Positions 8,142 to 15,678 of a DNA stretch of 64,000 nucleotides are shown here, one piece after another. Source of the stretch: Alitabrizicola rongguiensis (lineage in GTDB: Bacteria; Pseudomonadota; Alphaproteobacteria; Rhodobacterales; Rhodobacteraceae); the NCBI RefSeq assembly GCF_021491355.1, contig NZ_JAKENF010000004.1:388800-452799 (forward strand), written 5' to 3'. The position numbers and the translations under genes were made by a program. The notes below the pieces were generated by a model, which did not search any database, was not told where the DNA came from, and worked only from the letters and a program-made list of their open reading frames with translations. Positions within the stretch are counted from its first letter, which is position 1, and every line of letters starts with the position of its first letter.

Positions 8142-9101
8142 TCAGGCGTCGATCTCTGTGCCCAGTCCAAGCCTTTTGGCATTCGCCAGCGCGATGGCAG
8201 CCACGGCGAGATCCTGAAGCGCGACACCGGTTCCGTCGAACAGCGTGATCTCCGACGCGGACTGCCGGCCGGGGCTCTCCCCGGTCAGCACCGCGCCAAG
8301 CGGGACGATATCCTCGGCTTTCAGAAGCCCGCCTGACACGGCGTGCTGCGCTTCCCCGATCGTCACCGACTGTGCCATTTCGTCGGTGAAGACCCGCGCG
8401 CGTGCCAGAAGCGCGGGCTCGACTTCCTGCTTGCCCCGCGTATCCGTGCCCATGCAGGCAAGATGCGTGCCGTCGCTGACATGCGCACTCATCAAACTGG
8501 CCTCGGGGGCCGAGGTGATGGTGATGATGACATCCGCCTCGCGCATCCGGTCGAGCGGCACGGACTCGAATGGGAGCCCCAGCTCTGCCACCGCATCGCC
8601 GAGGCGCGGCAGCATCTCGGGGTGCAGGTTCCAGGCGATGACCCGCTCGAACTGACGCACCCGTGCCGCTGCCCGAAGCTGAAAGACCGACTGATGCCCC
8701 GCGCCGACGATCCCCAGAACGCGCGCCTCCGGCCGGGCTAGCCTGTCGATGGAGATCGCCGAAGCGGCGGCAGTGCGCAACGCAGTCAAAAGGTTGCCGC
8801 CCACCATTGCAACCGGGCGGCCGGTCTCCGGATCGAACAGGAATATGCTGGACTGGTGGTTGATGAGACCGCGTGCAGCATTCCCGGGGAAGTATCCGCC
8901 CGACTTGACCCCGAGCATCCCGGCAGACAGGTCGATCCCCGACTTGAAGCCGTACTGGCGGCCTTCGCCCAGCGCCTCCCGGACGACCGGGAAGTTCCGC
9001 GCCTCGCCCCGCGCCATGGCCGCCAGGCAATTGCTGACGGCCTCGAAGGCATCGTCGGCCGTGACGAGCCGGGGGATGAGGGCCTCTTGCACGACGAGCA
9101 T
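8142..9101 (-). CDS. bhcD: iminosuccinate reductase BhcD
   Basis: A 319-residue member of the ornithine cyclodeaminase/mu-crystallin family. In the beta-hydroxyaspartate cycle (BHAC) this enzyme reduces iminosuccinate to L-aspartate with NAD(P)H, regenerating the amino donor. Visible are a substrate-side KSGGYFP motif, the Rossmann motif GIVGAGHQSVFQLRA and the family's VGGNLLTALRTAAASA stretch. It is last in the operon bhcA-bhcB-bhcC-bhcD. The ATG at 9101 is preferred to an in-frame TTG 15 bp upstream because GGGGG lies 8 bp before it. On sequence alone it could be another cyclodeaminase; the neighbours decide the call. Confidence 0.9.
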   Translation of the reverse strand: MLVVQEALIPRLVTADDAFEAVSNCLAAMARGEARNFPVVREALGEGRQYGFKSGIDLSAGMLGVKSGGYFPGNAARGLINHQSSIFLFDPETGRPVAMVGGNLLTALRTAAASAISIDRLARPEARVLGIVGAGHQSVFQLRAAARVRQFERVIAWNLHPEMLPRLGDAVAELGLPFESVPLDRMREADVIITITSAPEASLMSAHVSDGTHLACMGTDTRGKQEVEPALLARARVFTDEMAQSVTIGEAQHAVSGGLLKAEDIVPLGAVLTGESPGRQSASEITLFDGTGVALQDLAVAAIALANAKRLGLGTEIDA

Positions 9102-9134
9102 TTCAGAGACCCCCAATCAAGTCTTTGCGTTTCA

Positions 9135-10304
9135 TCAGTATGCCTTGCCGCGCGCGGAGATTGGCCAGACAACCTCGACCTTGCCGCCCCGGACACCAAC
9201 GTACCAGTCGTGCACGTTGCAGGTCGGGTCGCAGTGCCCCGGAACGAGCCGCAGCTTGTCATTCACCTTGAGCACGCCGGACGGATCCTCGATTACACCG
9301 TGCTCATCCGAGCACTTCAAATATTTCACGTCACTCCGACCAAAGACGACAGGCAGGCCCGAGTCCACTGACTGCGCCTTGAGGCCGGCATCGACGATGG
9401 CCTTGTCGGCTTTCGCGTGGCTCATCACCGAGGTCAGGATGAAGAGCGCGTTCTCCCACTCTCCCTCGTCGATCCGCTTGCCGTCCTTGTCACGGATGCG
9501 GCCGTAGTCGGCGTCCATGAAGGCGTAGGAGCCGCATTGCAGCTCATTGTAGACGCCCGAAGCTCCTTCGAAATAGTAACTGCCGGTCCCGGCCCCGCCG
9601 ACGATGTCGCAGGTCAGGCCCACCGCCTTGAGGCCTGCCACCGCGTCCTTCACCTGCGCGACGGCCGCGTCGATCTTGGCCTTCCGGTCCTCGTAAAGCT
9701 CCATGTGCTGCATCGCACCCTGATAGGCCTGGATGCCGCTGAACTTCAGCCCCGGCGCCGCAGCGATGGCCTGCGCGATGGCCACCACTTCGGGCGTGGT
9801 CTTGACACCGCAGCGCCCTGCGCCGCAGTCGATCTCGACGAGGCATTCGATGGTCGTGCCATGGCGAACGGCAGCCGCCGAAAGATCGGCGACATTCGCG
9901 AGGTCGTCGACGCAGACGATGGTGCGCGCGCCAAGTTTCGGCAGGCGGGCCAGGCGGTCGATCTTGGCAGGGTCGCGCACCTGGTTCGACACCAGCACGT
10001 CCTTGATGCCGCCGCGCACGAAGGCTTCGGCTTCCGACACCTTCTGGCAGCAGACGCCGCAGGATCCGCCAAGCCGTTCCTGCAACAGCGCCACATCGAC
10101 CGACTTGTGCATCTTGCCGTGCACGCGGTGGCGCACGCCCATCGCCTTCGCCGCCTCGCCCATCTTGCGGATGTTGCGCTCGAGCGCATCGAGGTCGAGC
10201 ACGAGGCAGGGCGTCTGGATATCGGCTTCGGCCATGCCCGGCAGGGCCGGAATGTCATAGCCGACTTCGAAGCCGGACAGGTTCTTTGGCGTGGTCACGT
10301 TCAT
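9135..10304 (-). CDS. bhcC: beta-hydroxyaspartate aldolase BhcC
   Basis: A 389-residue PLP-dependent, metal-dependent aldolase of the D-threonine aldolase/DSD1 (alanine-racemase-fold) family. In the BHAC it condenses glycine and glyoxylate to (2R,3S)-beta-hydroxyaspartate. The PLP lysine lies in VHGKMHKS (about K64), and the C-terminal metal site GHCDPTCNVHDWY supplies His and Cys ligands. It is spaced 3 bp from bhcB, consistent with an operon. Without its neighbours it would be annotated as D-threonine or D-hydroxyaspartate aldolase. Confidence 0.93.
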   Translation of the reverse strand: MNVTTPKNLSGFEVGYDIPALPGMAEADIQTPCLVLDLDALERNIRKMGEAAKAMGVRHRVHGKMHKSVDVALLQERLGGSCGVCCQKVSEAEAFVRGGIKDVLVSNQVRDPAKIDRLARLPKLGARTIVCVDDLANVADLSAAAVRHGTTIECLVEIDCGAGRCGVKTTPEVVAIAQAIAAAPGLKFSGIQAYQGAMQHMELYEDRKAKIDAAVAQVKDAVAGLKAVGLTCDIVGGAGTGSYYFEGASGVYNELQCGSYAFMDADYGRIRDKDGKRIDEGEWENALFILTSVMSHAKADKAIVDAGLKAQSVDSGLPVVFGRSDVKYLKCSDEHGVIEDPSGVLKVNDKLRLVPGHCDPTCNVHDWYVGVRGGKVEVVWPISARGKAY

Positions 10305-10307
10305 GGG

Positions 10308-11261
10308 TCAGCCTTTCATCCAGGGCAGCTTGTCGAGATCGACATTTCCGCCAGTTATCACCACCCCGACCCGCTTGCCGCGGAACACGTCCGGGTTCCT
10401 AAGGATCGCCGCCAGCGGCACCGCGCTGGAGGGCTCCACGATGATCTTCATGCGCTTCCACATCAGCTTCATCGCCTCGACGATCTCCTCCTCCGAGACG
10501 GTAAGGATGTCGGTGACGTGGCGTTGCACGAAGTGCCAGGTCAGGTCCTTCAGAGGAACCTTCAGCCCATCCGCGACTGTCTCTGGCGCATCGTCGGCGA
10601 TGATATGGCCGGCGCGGAACGACCGCGCGGCATCGTCTGCTTGCGCGGGCTCTGCCGCATAGATCTTCACCTTCGGCGCGATGTTCGACAGCGTCAGGCA
10701 GGTACCCGACACCATGCCGCCGCCGCCAATCGGCGCGATCACTGCGTCGAGATCCGGCACCTGGCTTGCCAATTCGCGGGAGCAGGTTCCCTGTCCGGCG
10801 ATGACGCGGGGATCGTTGTAGGGATGAACGAACTCCGCCCCGCTTTCCGCGACCACCTCTGCGAAGACCGCCTCGCGCGATGAGGTCGAGGGCTCGCATT
10901 CCACCACGCGACCGCCATAGCCGCGGACGGCATCCTTCTTGGCCTGCGGCGCGGTGCGCGGCATGACGACGGTGCAGGGAATGCCCCGGCGCCCCGCGGC
11001 GTAGGAGAGGCAAAGACCGTGATTTCCCGAGCTGTGGGTGGCGACCCCGCGCGCAGCATCGGCATCGCTTAGGCCGAACACTGCGTTGGATGCCCCGCGC
11101 GCCTTGAAGGCGCCGGCTTTCTGCAGGTTCTCGCATTTGAAGAACAGCTTCGCCCCTGCCATGGCGTCGATGGTCGACGAGGTCAGGACGGGCGTCTTGT
11201 GGACGTATGGTGCGATCCGGTCATGGGCCGCGAGAACATCGTCGAAAGTCGGGATGTACAT
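10308..11261 (-). CDS. bhcB: beta-hydroxyaspartate dehydratase BhcB
   Basis: A 317-residue PLP enzyme of the threonine dehydratase/serine racemase fold type II. In the BHAC it removes water from beta-hydroxyaspartate to give iminosuccinate. The Schiff-base lysine is K53 in KAGAFKARGA; SSGNHG near residue 87 and the glycine-rich phosphate loop IGGGGMVSG are present. It lies between bhcA and bhcC with gaps of 10 and 3 bp. Threonine dehydratase is the default alternative, but the four-gene context is specific for the cycle. Confidence 0.93.
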   Translation of the reverse strand: MYIPTFDDVLAAHDRIAPYVHKTPVLTSSTIDAMAGAKLFFKCENLQKAGAFKARGASNAVFGLSDADAARGVATHSSGNHGLCLSYAAGRRGIPCTVVMPRTAPQAKKDAVRGYGGRVVECEPSTSSREAVFAEVVAESGAEFVHPYNDPRVIAGQGTCSRELASQVPDLDAVIAPIGGGGMVSGTCLTLSNIAPKVKIYAAEPAQADDAARSFRAGHIIADDAPETVADGLKVPLKDLTWHFVQRHVTDILTVSEEEIVEAMKLMWKRMKIIVEPSSAVPLAAILRNPDVFRGKRVGVVITGGNVDLDKLPWMKG

Positions 11262-11271
11262 CGAATGCTCC

Positions 11272-12462
11272 TCAGGCGGCCGTAGTCAGTTCAACGGCGG
11301 CCGTGCGGCGGAAATGCTCCTGCGCCGCCGCAACACCAGACCCCAGGCGGACCGGCCAACCGAGATCGGCCATGCACATCTCGGCGGTCGAGAGACCCGC
11401 CAAGACCATCACGTCAGTCAGCATGCCAAGATGGCCGATCCGGAAGACCTTGCCCGCCACTTCGCCCAACCCCACGCCGAAGGCCACGCCATACTTGCGT
11501 GCGGCAAGCTGGACGAGGTCGGTTCCGTTGCAGCCCTCTGGCACCACCACCGCCGTGATCGTGTCGGAATAGAGATCGGGCGAGGCCGCGCAGGGGCGCA
11601 TTCCCCAGGCGGCCACTGCCTGCCGCACACCTTCCGCCAGACGCTGATGGCGGGCAAAGACCCCGTCCAGACCCTCGTCCTCCAGAATCTCGACCGATCG
11701 GGCGAGACCGGCGATCAGACCCACGGCGGGGGTATAGGGATAACCGCCTGTCGCATAGCTTTTCAGCATGTCCCGGAAATCGAAGAAGGTGCGCGGCAGG
11801 CGCGCAGTTTCCATGGCCGCAAGGGCCTTGGGCGAGACGCCAAGGATGGCCAGACCAGCGGGCAGCATGAACCCCTTCTGGCTGCCCGCTACGGCGATAT
11901 CGACCCCCCATCCGGCCATCTCGAACGGCATCGACGCGATCGAGGACACGCCGTCGACGAACAGGAGGGCCGGATGCGCGGCTGCATCCATGGCGCGACG
12001 CAGTCCGGCGATGTCGGATTTCACGCCGGTCGCCGTCTCGTTATGCGTGCCGAGCACGGCCTTGATGCGATGGTCGCGGTCGGCCCTTAGCGCCGTCTCG
12101 ATCGCTTTCAGAGGGGCGCCCTGGCCCCACGGCGTTTCGATCACCTCGACATTCAGCCCATGCCGCCGGCAGAGGTCGATCCATCGATGTGAAAACATGC
12201 CGAACCGCGCGGCGAGTACGGTATCGCCGGGCGAAAGAGTGTTGGCGATCGCTGCCTCCCAGCCGCCGGTACCGGTGCTTGGAATGATAATGACTTCACC
12301 CTCACCCATGCGCAGAATGCGCCGCACGCCCGCTACCGCCGGGCGGAAAAGCCGGGCAAAGGCCGGCGAACGGTGATCCAGCGTTGGCATATCGCATGCC
12401 TTGCGGATCTCCTCGGGCATGTTGGTCGGGCCGGGAATGAAGATGGGGTTCTGCGCTGACAC
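11272..12462 (-). CDS. bhcA: L-aspartate:glyoxylate aminotransferase BhcA
   Basis: A 396-residue class V (serine-glyoxylate type) aminotransferase. It makes glycine from glyoxylate with aspartate as donor, the entry step of the BHAC. The protein begins SAQNPIFIPGPTNMPEE, and the PLP lysine is about K196 in AGSQKGFMLPAG. The start is the GTG at 12462, not the TTG/ATG-like start 45 bp upstream: a perfect GGAGG sits 5 bp before the GTG and the family N-terminus begins there. First gene of bhcABCD, transcribed from the region shared with bhcR. Confidence 0.93.
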   Translation of the reverse strand: MSAQNPIFIPGPTNMPEEIRKACDMPTLDHRSPAFARLFRPAVAGVRRILRMGEGEVIIIPSTGTGGWEAAIANTLSPGDTVLAARFGMFSHRWIDLCRRHGLNVEVIETPWGQGAPLKAIETALRADRDHRIKAVLGTHNETATGVKSDIAGLRRAMDAAAHPALLFVDGVSSIASMPFEMAGWGVDIAVAGSQKGFMLPAGLAILGVSPKALAAMETARLPRTFFDFRDMLKSYATGGYPYTPAVGLIAGLARSVEILEDEGLDGVFARHQRLAEGVRQAVAAWGMRPCAASPDLYSDTITAVVVPEGCNGTDLVQLAARKYGVAFGVGLGEVAGKVFRIGHLGMLTDVMVLAGLSTAEMCMADLGWPVRLGSGVAAAQEHFRRTAAVELTTAA

Positions 12463-12467
12463 CGCTG

Positions 12468-12472
12468 CCTCC
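12468..12472 (-). promoter_or_regulatory. Shine-Dalgarno fixing the GTG start of bhcA
   Basis: Reading the minus strand, GGAGG is followed by CAGCG and then GTG, a full anti-16S match at optimal 5-bp spacing. It decides the bhcA start in favour of GTG at 12462. Confidence 0.8.
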
Positions 12473-12519
12473 GTCTGGCTACGAGACGAATAGATCACGG
12501 ACAGCACTATTCGCCAATT

Positions 12520-12543
12520 TTTTCGAAAAGATTTTTCATTTCG
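12520..12543. promoter_or_regulatory. candidate BhcR operator in bhcA-bhcR intergenic region
   Basis: A perfect 10-bp palindrome TTTTCGAAAA (12520-12529) overlaps a larger dyad CGAAA-N10-TTTCG (12524-12528 and 12539-12543). The segment is unusually AT-rich for this genome and lies between the divergent bhcA and bhcR genes. IclR-type regulators such as BhcR bind here in Paracoccus (family knowledge), but the exact site is inferred. Confidence 0.45.
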
Positions 12544-12637
12544 TAATCCATGCGCTAAAATCTATTGAAATCAACGTGTCGGCATTTTTCATGGGGAACG
12601 GCGCGTTCTTCGGAACACCGTGAAAAGGGGTGGAACC

Positions 12638-13453
12638 ATGGCAGATTCTCCTCGCCCCAGGGGGCGACCCAAGGCCTTCAATGACAAGACGGACCAGAAC
12701 ACCGTGCAGACGCTGGACCGCGCCATTGACCTGCTGGAACGTCTGGCGGCGAGCGCCGGCATGACTCTCTCGGCTTTGGCAGAGGCATCTGGGCAGCCCG
12801 TGGCAACAGTCTATCGTGCTCTTGTCACGCTGCAGTTGCATGGCATGGTCGAGGTTGAGGGACCAAACCAGCTCTGGCACATCGGCGGGGGGGCGTTCCG
12901 GGTGGGATCTGCCTTCCTTCGACGCACAAAGGTGGTGGAACGCGCTCGGCAACCGATGGAAATGCTGATGCGCGAGACCGGCGAGACGGCCAATCTTGGG
13001 GTGGAGGTTGCGGATGAGGTCCTGTTTCTGGCGCAGGTCGAGACGCATCAGGTCATCAGGGCGTTCTTCCCACCGGGCACCAAGGGACCCATGCACGTCT
13101 CGGGAATCGGCAAGGCGCTGCTTGCGTGGTACAGCCCTAGCAGGATCGAAGGGATCATCGCTCGCCAGGGCTTGCGACGTTTCACCGACCGATCTCTGTC
13201 GACGGTGGAAGCTCTGGCGGAAAGCCTGACCCTGACCCGAAGTCGCGGCTTTGCCATCGACGATCAGGAGCGTGCCGAGGGCATGCGCTGCATCGCTGCG
13301 CCGATCTTCAATGGCTTGGGCGAACCGATAGCAGCGATTTCGGTGTCGGGTCCGACCTTCCGCCTGTCCAGCTCCGACGATGACCGTATCGGACGTCTGG
13401 TGCGGATGGCCGCTGACCAGGTTACTGATGCCGTTGGTGGACGTGCGACCTGA
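12638..13453 (+). CDS. bhcR: IclR-family regulator BhcR
   Basis: A 271-residue IclR regulator, divergent from bhcABCD. The N-terminal winged helix is clear (ALDRAIDLLERLAAS is close to VQTLDRAIDLLERLAAS; LSALAEASGQPVATVYRAL is the recognition region), followed by the IclR effector domain (FPPGTKGPMHVSGIGKALLAW, RGFAIDDQERAEGMRCIAAP). In Paracoccus the equivalent protein senses glyoxylate and activates the bhc operon. The ATG at 12638 has AAAAGGGG 8 bp upstream and is preferred over the GTG at 12620. Position makes the BhcR assignment strong. Confidence 0.88.
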   Translation: MADSPRPRGRPKAFNDKTDQNTVQTLDRAIDLLERLAASAGMTLSALAEASGQPVATVYRALVTLQLHGMVEVEGPNQLWHIGGGAFRVGSAFLRRTKVVERARQPMEMLMRETGETANLGVEVADEVLFLAQVETHQVIRAFFPPGTKGPMHVSGIGKALLAWYSPSRIEGIIARQGLRRFTDRSLSTVEALAESLTLTRSRGFAIDDQERAEGMRCIAAPIFNGLGEPIAAISVSGPTFRLSSSDDDRIGRLVRMAADQVTDAVGGRAT

Positions 13454-13814
13454 GGCTCGAACCTGATCGCGTTTGACCTGTCGCTTAGGGCTCTCGTGCA
13501 GAGAAACAGAGCCTGCCCTGGCATCTCGCGCGCGGCATGACGGAACACTCAATGGTGGCCTTCTGGCAGAGCAAGGTAGCCTGCGAAGCCCCCAACTCTC
13601 ATCGCTCGGGAAGAGCCTGATGACGGAAATTGCGGGAGGTCAGGGCTTGATCTCCTGCGGCACACTGAGAGGTCCGCTTTCGCCCGAGTGCCGACATTGG
13701 ATGCAGAAGGCGGCCCGCAGATTTATGCGCCCTTTATGCCATTCCGACCAAATCCGAATGGAGATTTTATCACCATTTCGGCCATTCCGGTCGGGCATAT
13801 AAGGGGGCTTTCCC
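13454..13814. other. 361-bp intergenic region between bhcR and kdp operon
   Basis: No credible gene is seen; the one long reading frame through it has no family features. The right third holds the repeats described separately and is probably the kdp promoter. The left part contains only a weak hairpin (GGAG near 13643 with CTCC near 13660). Confidence 0.5.
13722..13761. promoter_or_regulatory. KdpE-like direct repeats and dyad upstream of kdp
   Basis: TTTATGC occurs at 13722-13728 and again at 13733-13739, one helical turn apart, resembling the T-rich direct-repeat KdpE site of enterobacteria. It is followed by an inverted repeat CCATTC (13739-13744) / GAATGG (13756-13761). This is the natural place for the response regulator to act, about 80 bp before the first kdp start codon. 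The assignment is inference by analogy. Confidence 0.45.
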
Positions 13815-13898
13815 ATGCTTGACCTTGTCTACCTCTCGCTCGCAGCCGGGGGTTTTGCTCTGGCCGCAGCAGCGATCCGGGCCATCGAAAGGCTTTGA
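13815..13898 (+). CDS. 27-residue membrane microprotein preceding kdpF
   Basis: A very small gene: one hydrophobic segment (LVYLSLAAGGFALAAAAI) between a short MLD start and a basic RAIERL tail, so a single-pass inner-membrane peptide. A strong ribosome site AAGGGGG lies 7 bp before the ATG, and the stop is 3 bp before kdpF. It resembles KdpF in size and topology but differs in sequence. It may be a second small stabilising subunit of the Kdp pump; I do not know a described function. Confidence 0.6.
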   Translation: MLDLVYLSLAAGGFALAAAAIRAIERL

Positions 13899-13901
13899 TC
13901 C

Positions 13902-13988
13902 ATGTTTGACCTGATCCTTGGCCTCGCCACCGCGGCGGGGTTGTTTGGCTACCTTCTCGCGGCTCTGCTGCGCCCCGACTGGTTCTGA
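13902..13988 (+). CDS. kdpF: K+-transporting ATPase small subunit KdpF
   Basis: A 28-residue, single-span peptide (MFDLILGLATAAGLFGYLLA, then ALLRPDWF). The LLRPDWF end is typical of KdpF (RPERF/RPDWF type). KdpF stabilises the KdpABC complex in the inner membrane. It sits 10 bp before kdpA with GAGGAGAGCGAG as the ribosome site of the next gene. Confidence 0.85.
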   Translation: MFDLILGLATAAGLFGYLLAALLRPDWF

Positions 13989-13998
13989 GGAGAGCGAG

Positions 13999-15669
13999 AT
14001 GACCGATCTTCTTGGATACATGCTCTGGTTTGCGGTGCTGATCGGCCTCGCGGTTCCTGCCGCAGTGTGGATGAACCGCGTCTACGCCGGGGTTCCTGCA
14101 TTTGCGCGAACCGAAAGGACAATCCTGCGGATGGCGGGCATAGACGGCTCGCGCGGAATGGGATGGGCGGAATACGCGATCGCAGTCCTGATCCTCAACG
14201 CCGTCGGCTTCTTCCTGCTTTACGCGATCCTGCGGCTTCAAGGCGTCCTACCCCAGAACCCTGACGGCATCGTCGGAATGTCGCCGGACCTCGCCTTCAA
14301 CACCGCAATCAGCTTCATCACCAACACCAACTGGCAGGCCTATTCGGGCGAGGCGCAGCTGTCCTACTTCAGCCAGATGGCCGGACTGACCGTGCAGAAC
14401 TTCCTGTCCGCCGCCACGGGCATGGCGGTAGGCGTCGCCGTGATCCGCGGTTTCACCGAGCCGAAGGGTGCCACGCTTGGTAACTTCTGGACCGACATGA
14501 TCCGTTCGGTCCTGTGGATCCTCTTGCCGATGTCGGTCCTGCTGGCACTGTTTCTGGCACTTCAGGGGGTTCCGCAGACTTTGCTCGGCGCCATTCAGGC
14601 CACGGGCGTCGAAGGGCAGGAGCAGATCATCGCGCGCGGCCCCGCTGCCGCCCAGATCGCCATCAAGCAGCTTGGCACCAATGGCGGCGGCTTCTTTGGC
14701 GTGAACTCGGCCCATCCGTTCGAGAACCCGACGATTGCCTCGGATCTCGCCCAGACCTGGGCGATCCTGCTGATCCCGGTCGCATTCTGCTTCCTGTTCG
14801 GGATCATGGCCAAGGACCGCCGGCAGGGCGTGGCGATCTTTGCCTCGATGGCGGTGATGTTCGTGATCGGCCTTGCCACGATCCACCTCTACGAAACCTG
14901 GGGCAACCCGCTGCTCGGCTCTGGCGCGAACATGGAAGGGAAGGAACAGCGCTTCGGCGCAATGCTGTCCTCGCTCTGGGCCGCCTCGACAACCGCGGCC
15001 TCGAACGGTTCGGTCAACGCGATGCATGACAGCTTCATGCCGCTGTCCGGCCTGGTGATGATGGTCTTCATGCAGATCGGCGAGGTGATCTTCGGCGGAG
15101 TCGGCGCAGGCCTCTACGGGATGCTTCTCTACGTCGTGCTCGCCGTCTTCCTTGCCGGGCTGATGGTCGGGCGGACACCCGAATATCTGGGCCGCAAGAT
15201 CGAGGCCCGCGAGGTCACACTCGCGATGCTGGCCTTCCTGTCGATGCCGCTTGGTATCCTTGTCTTCGCGGCGCTGGCCGTGACGGTTCCTGCGGCAACG
15301 GCCGCGATCCAGGATGCCGGGCCGCATGGCCTGTCCGAGGCGCTTTACGCCTATTCCTCGGCAACCGGTAACAACGGGTCGGCGTTCGCGGGCTGGGGCG
15401 CGGCGCTGCCCTGGCACACGACGGCGATTGGCCTTGTCATGCTGCTGGGCCGTTACGCCATCATCCTTCCGATGCTGGCCATCGCGGGCAGTCTGATCCG
15501 CAAGCAGCCCGCCCCGGAAAGCGCCGGGACCTTCCCGACCCACGGACCGCTCTTCGTGACGCTGCTTGTCCTGACTGTCGTGATCCTGGGCGCCTTGACC
15601 TTCTTCCCTGTCCTTGCCCTTGGCCCCATCGCGGAAGAAACCGCGCGTTTGGCTGGCCAGACCTTCTGA
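13999..15669 (+). CDS. kdpA: K+-transporting ATPase subunit KdpA
   Basis: A 556-residue polytopic membrane protein, the K+-selective channel-like subunit of the KdpFABC P-type ATPase. About ten membrane segments are visible, with selectivity-filter-like loops such as FITNTNWQAYSGE, LGTNGGGFFGVNSAHPFENP and SATGNNGSAFAGW. Length matches E. coli KdpA. The start is the ATG at 13999, directly after kdpF; a longer upstream reading would overlap kdpF. Confidence 0.96.
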   Translation: MTDLLGYMLWFAVLIGLAVPAAVWMNRVYAGVPAFARTERTILRMAGIDGSRGMGWAEYAIAVLILNAVGFFLLYAILRLQGVLPQNPDGIVGMSPDLAFNTAISFITNTNWQAYSGEAQLSYFSQMAGLTVQNFLSAATGMAVGVAVIRGFTEPKGATLGNFWTDMIRSVLWILLPMSVLLALFLALQGVPQTLLGAIQATGVEGQEQIIARGPAAAQIAIKQLGTNGGGFFGVNSAHPFENPTIASDLAQTWAILLIPVAFCFLFGIMAKDRRQGVAIFASMAVMFVIGLATIHLYETWGNPLLGSGANMEGKEQRFGAMLSSLWAASTTAASNGSVNAMHDSFMPLSGLVMMVFMQIGEVIFGGVGAGLYGMLLYVVLAVFLAGLMVGRTPEYLGRKIEAREVTLAMLAFLSMPLGILVFAALAVTVPAATAAIQDAGPHGLSEALYAYSSATGNNGSAFAGWGAALPWHTTAIGLVMLLGRYAIILPMLAIAGSLIRKQPAPESAGTFPTHGPLFVTLLVLTVVILGALTFFPVLALGPIAEETARLAGQTF

Positions 15670-15678
15670 GAGACGATC

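Noticed and set aside
13473..13802. 109-codon frame before the kdp operon
   Set aside because: No family features and it runs through the candidate promoter repeats.
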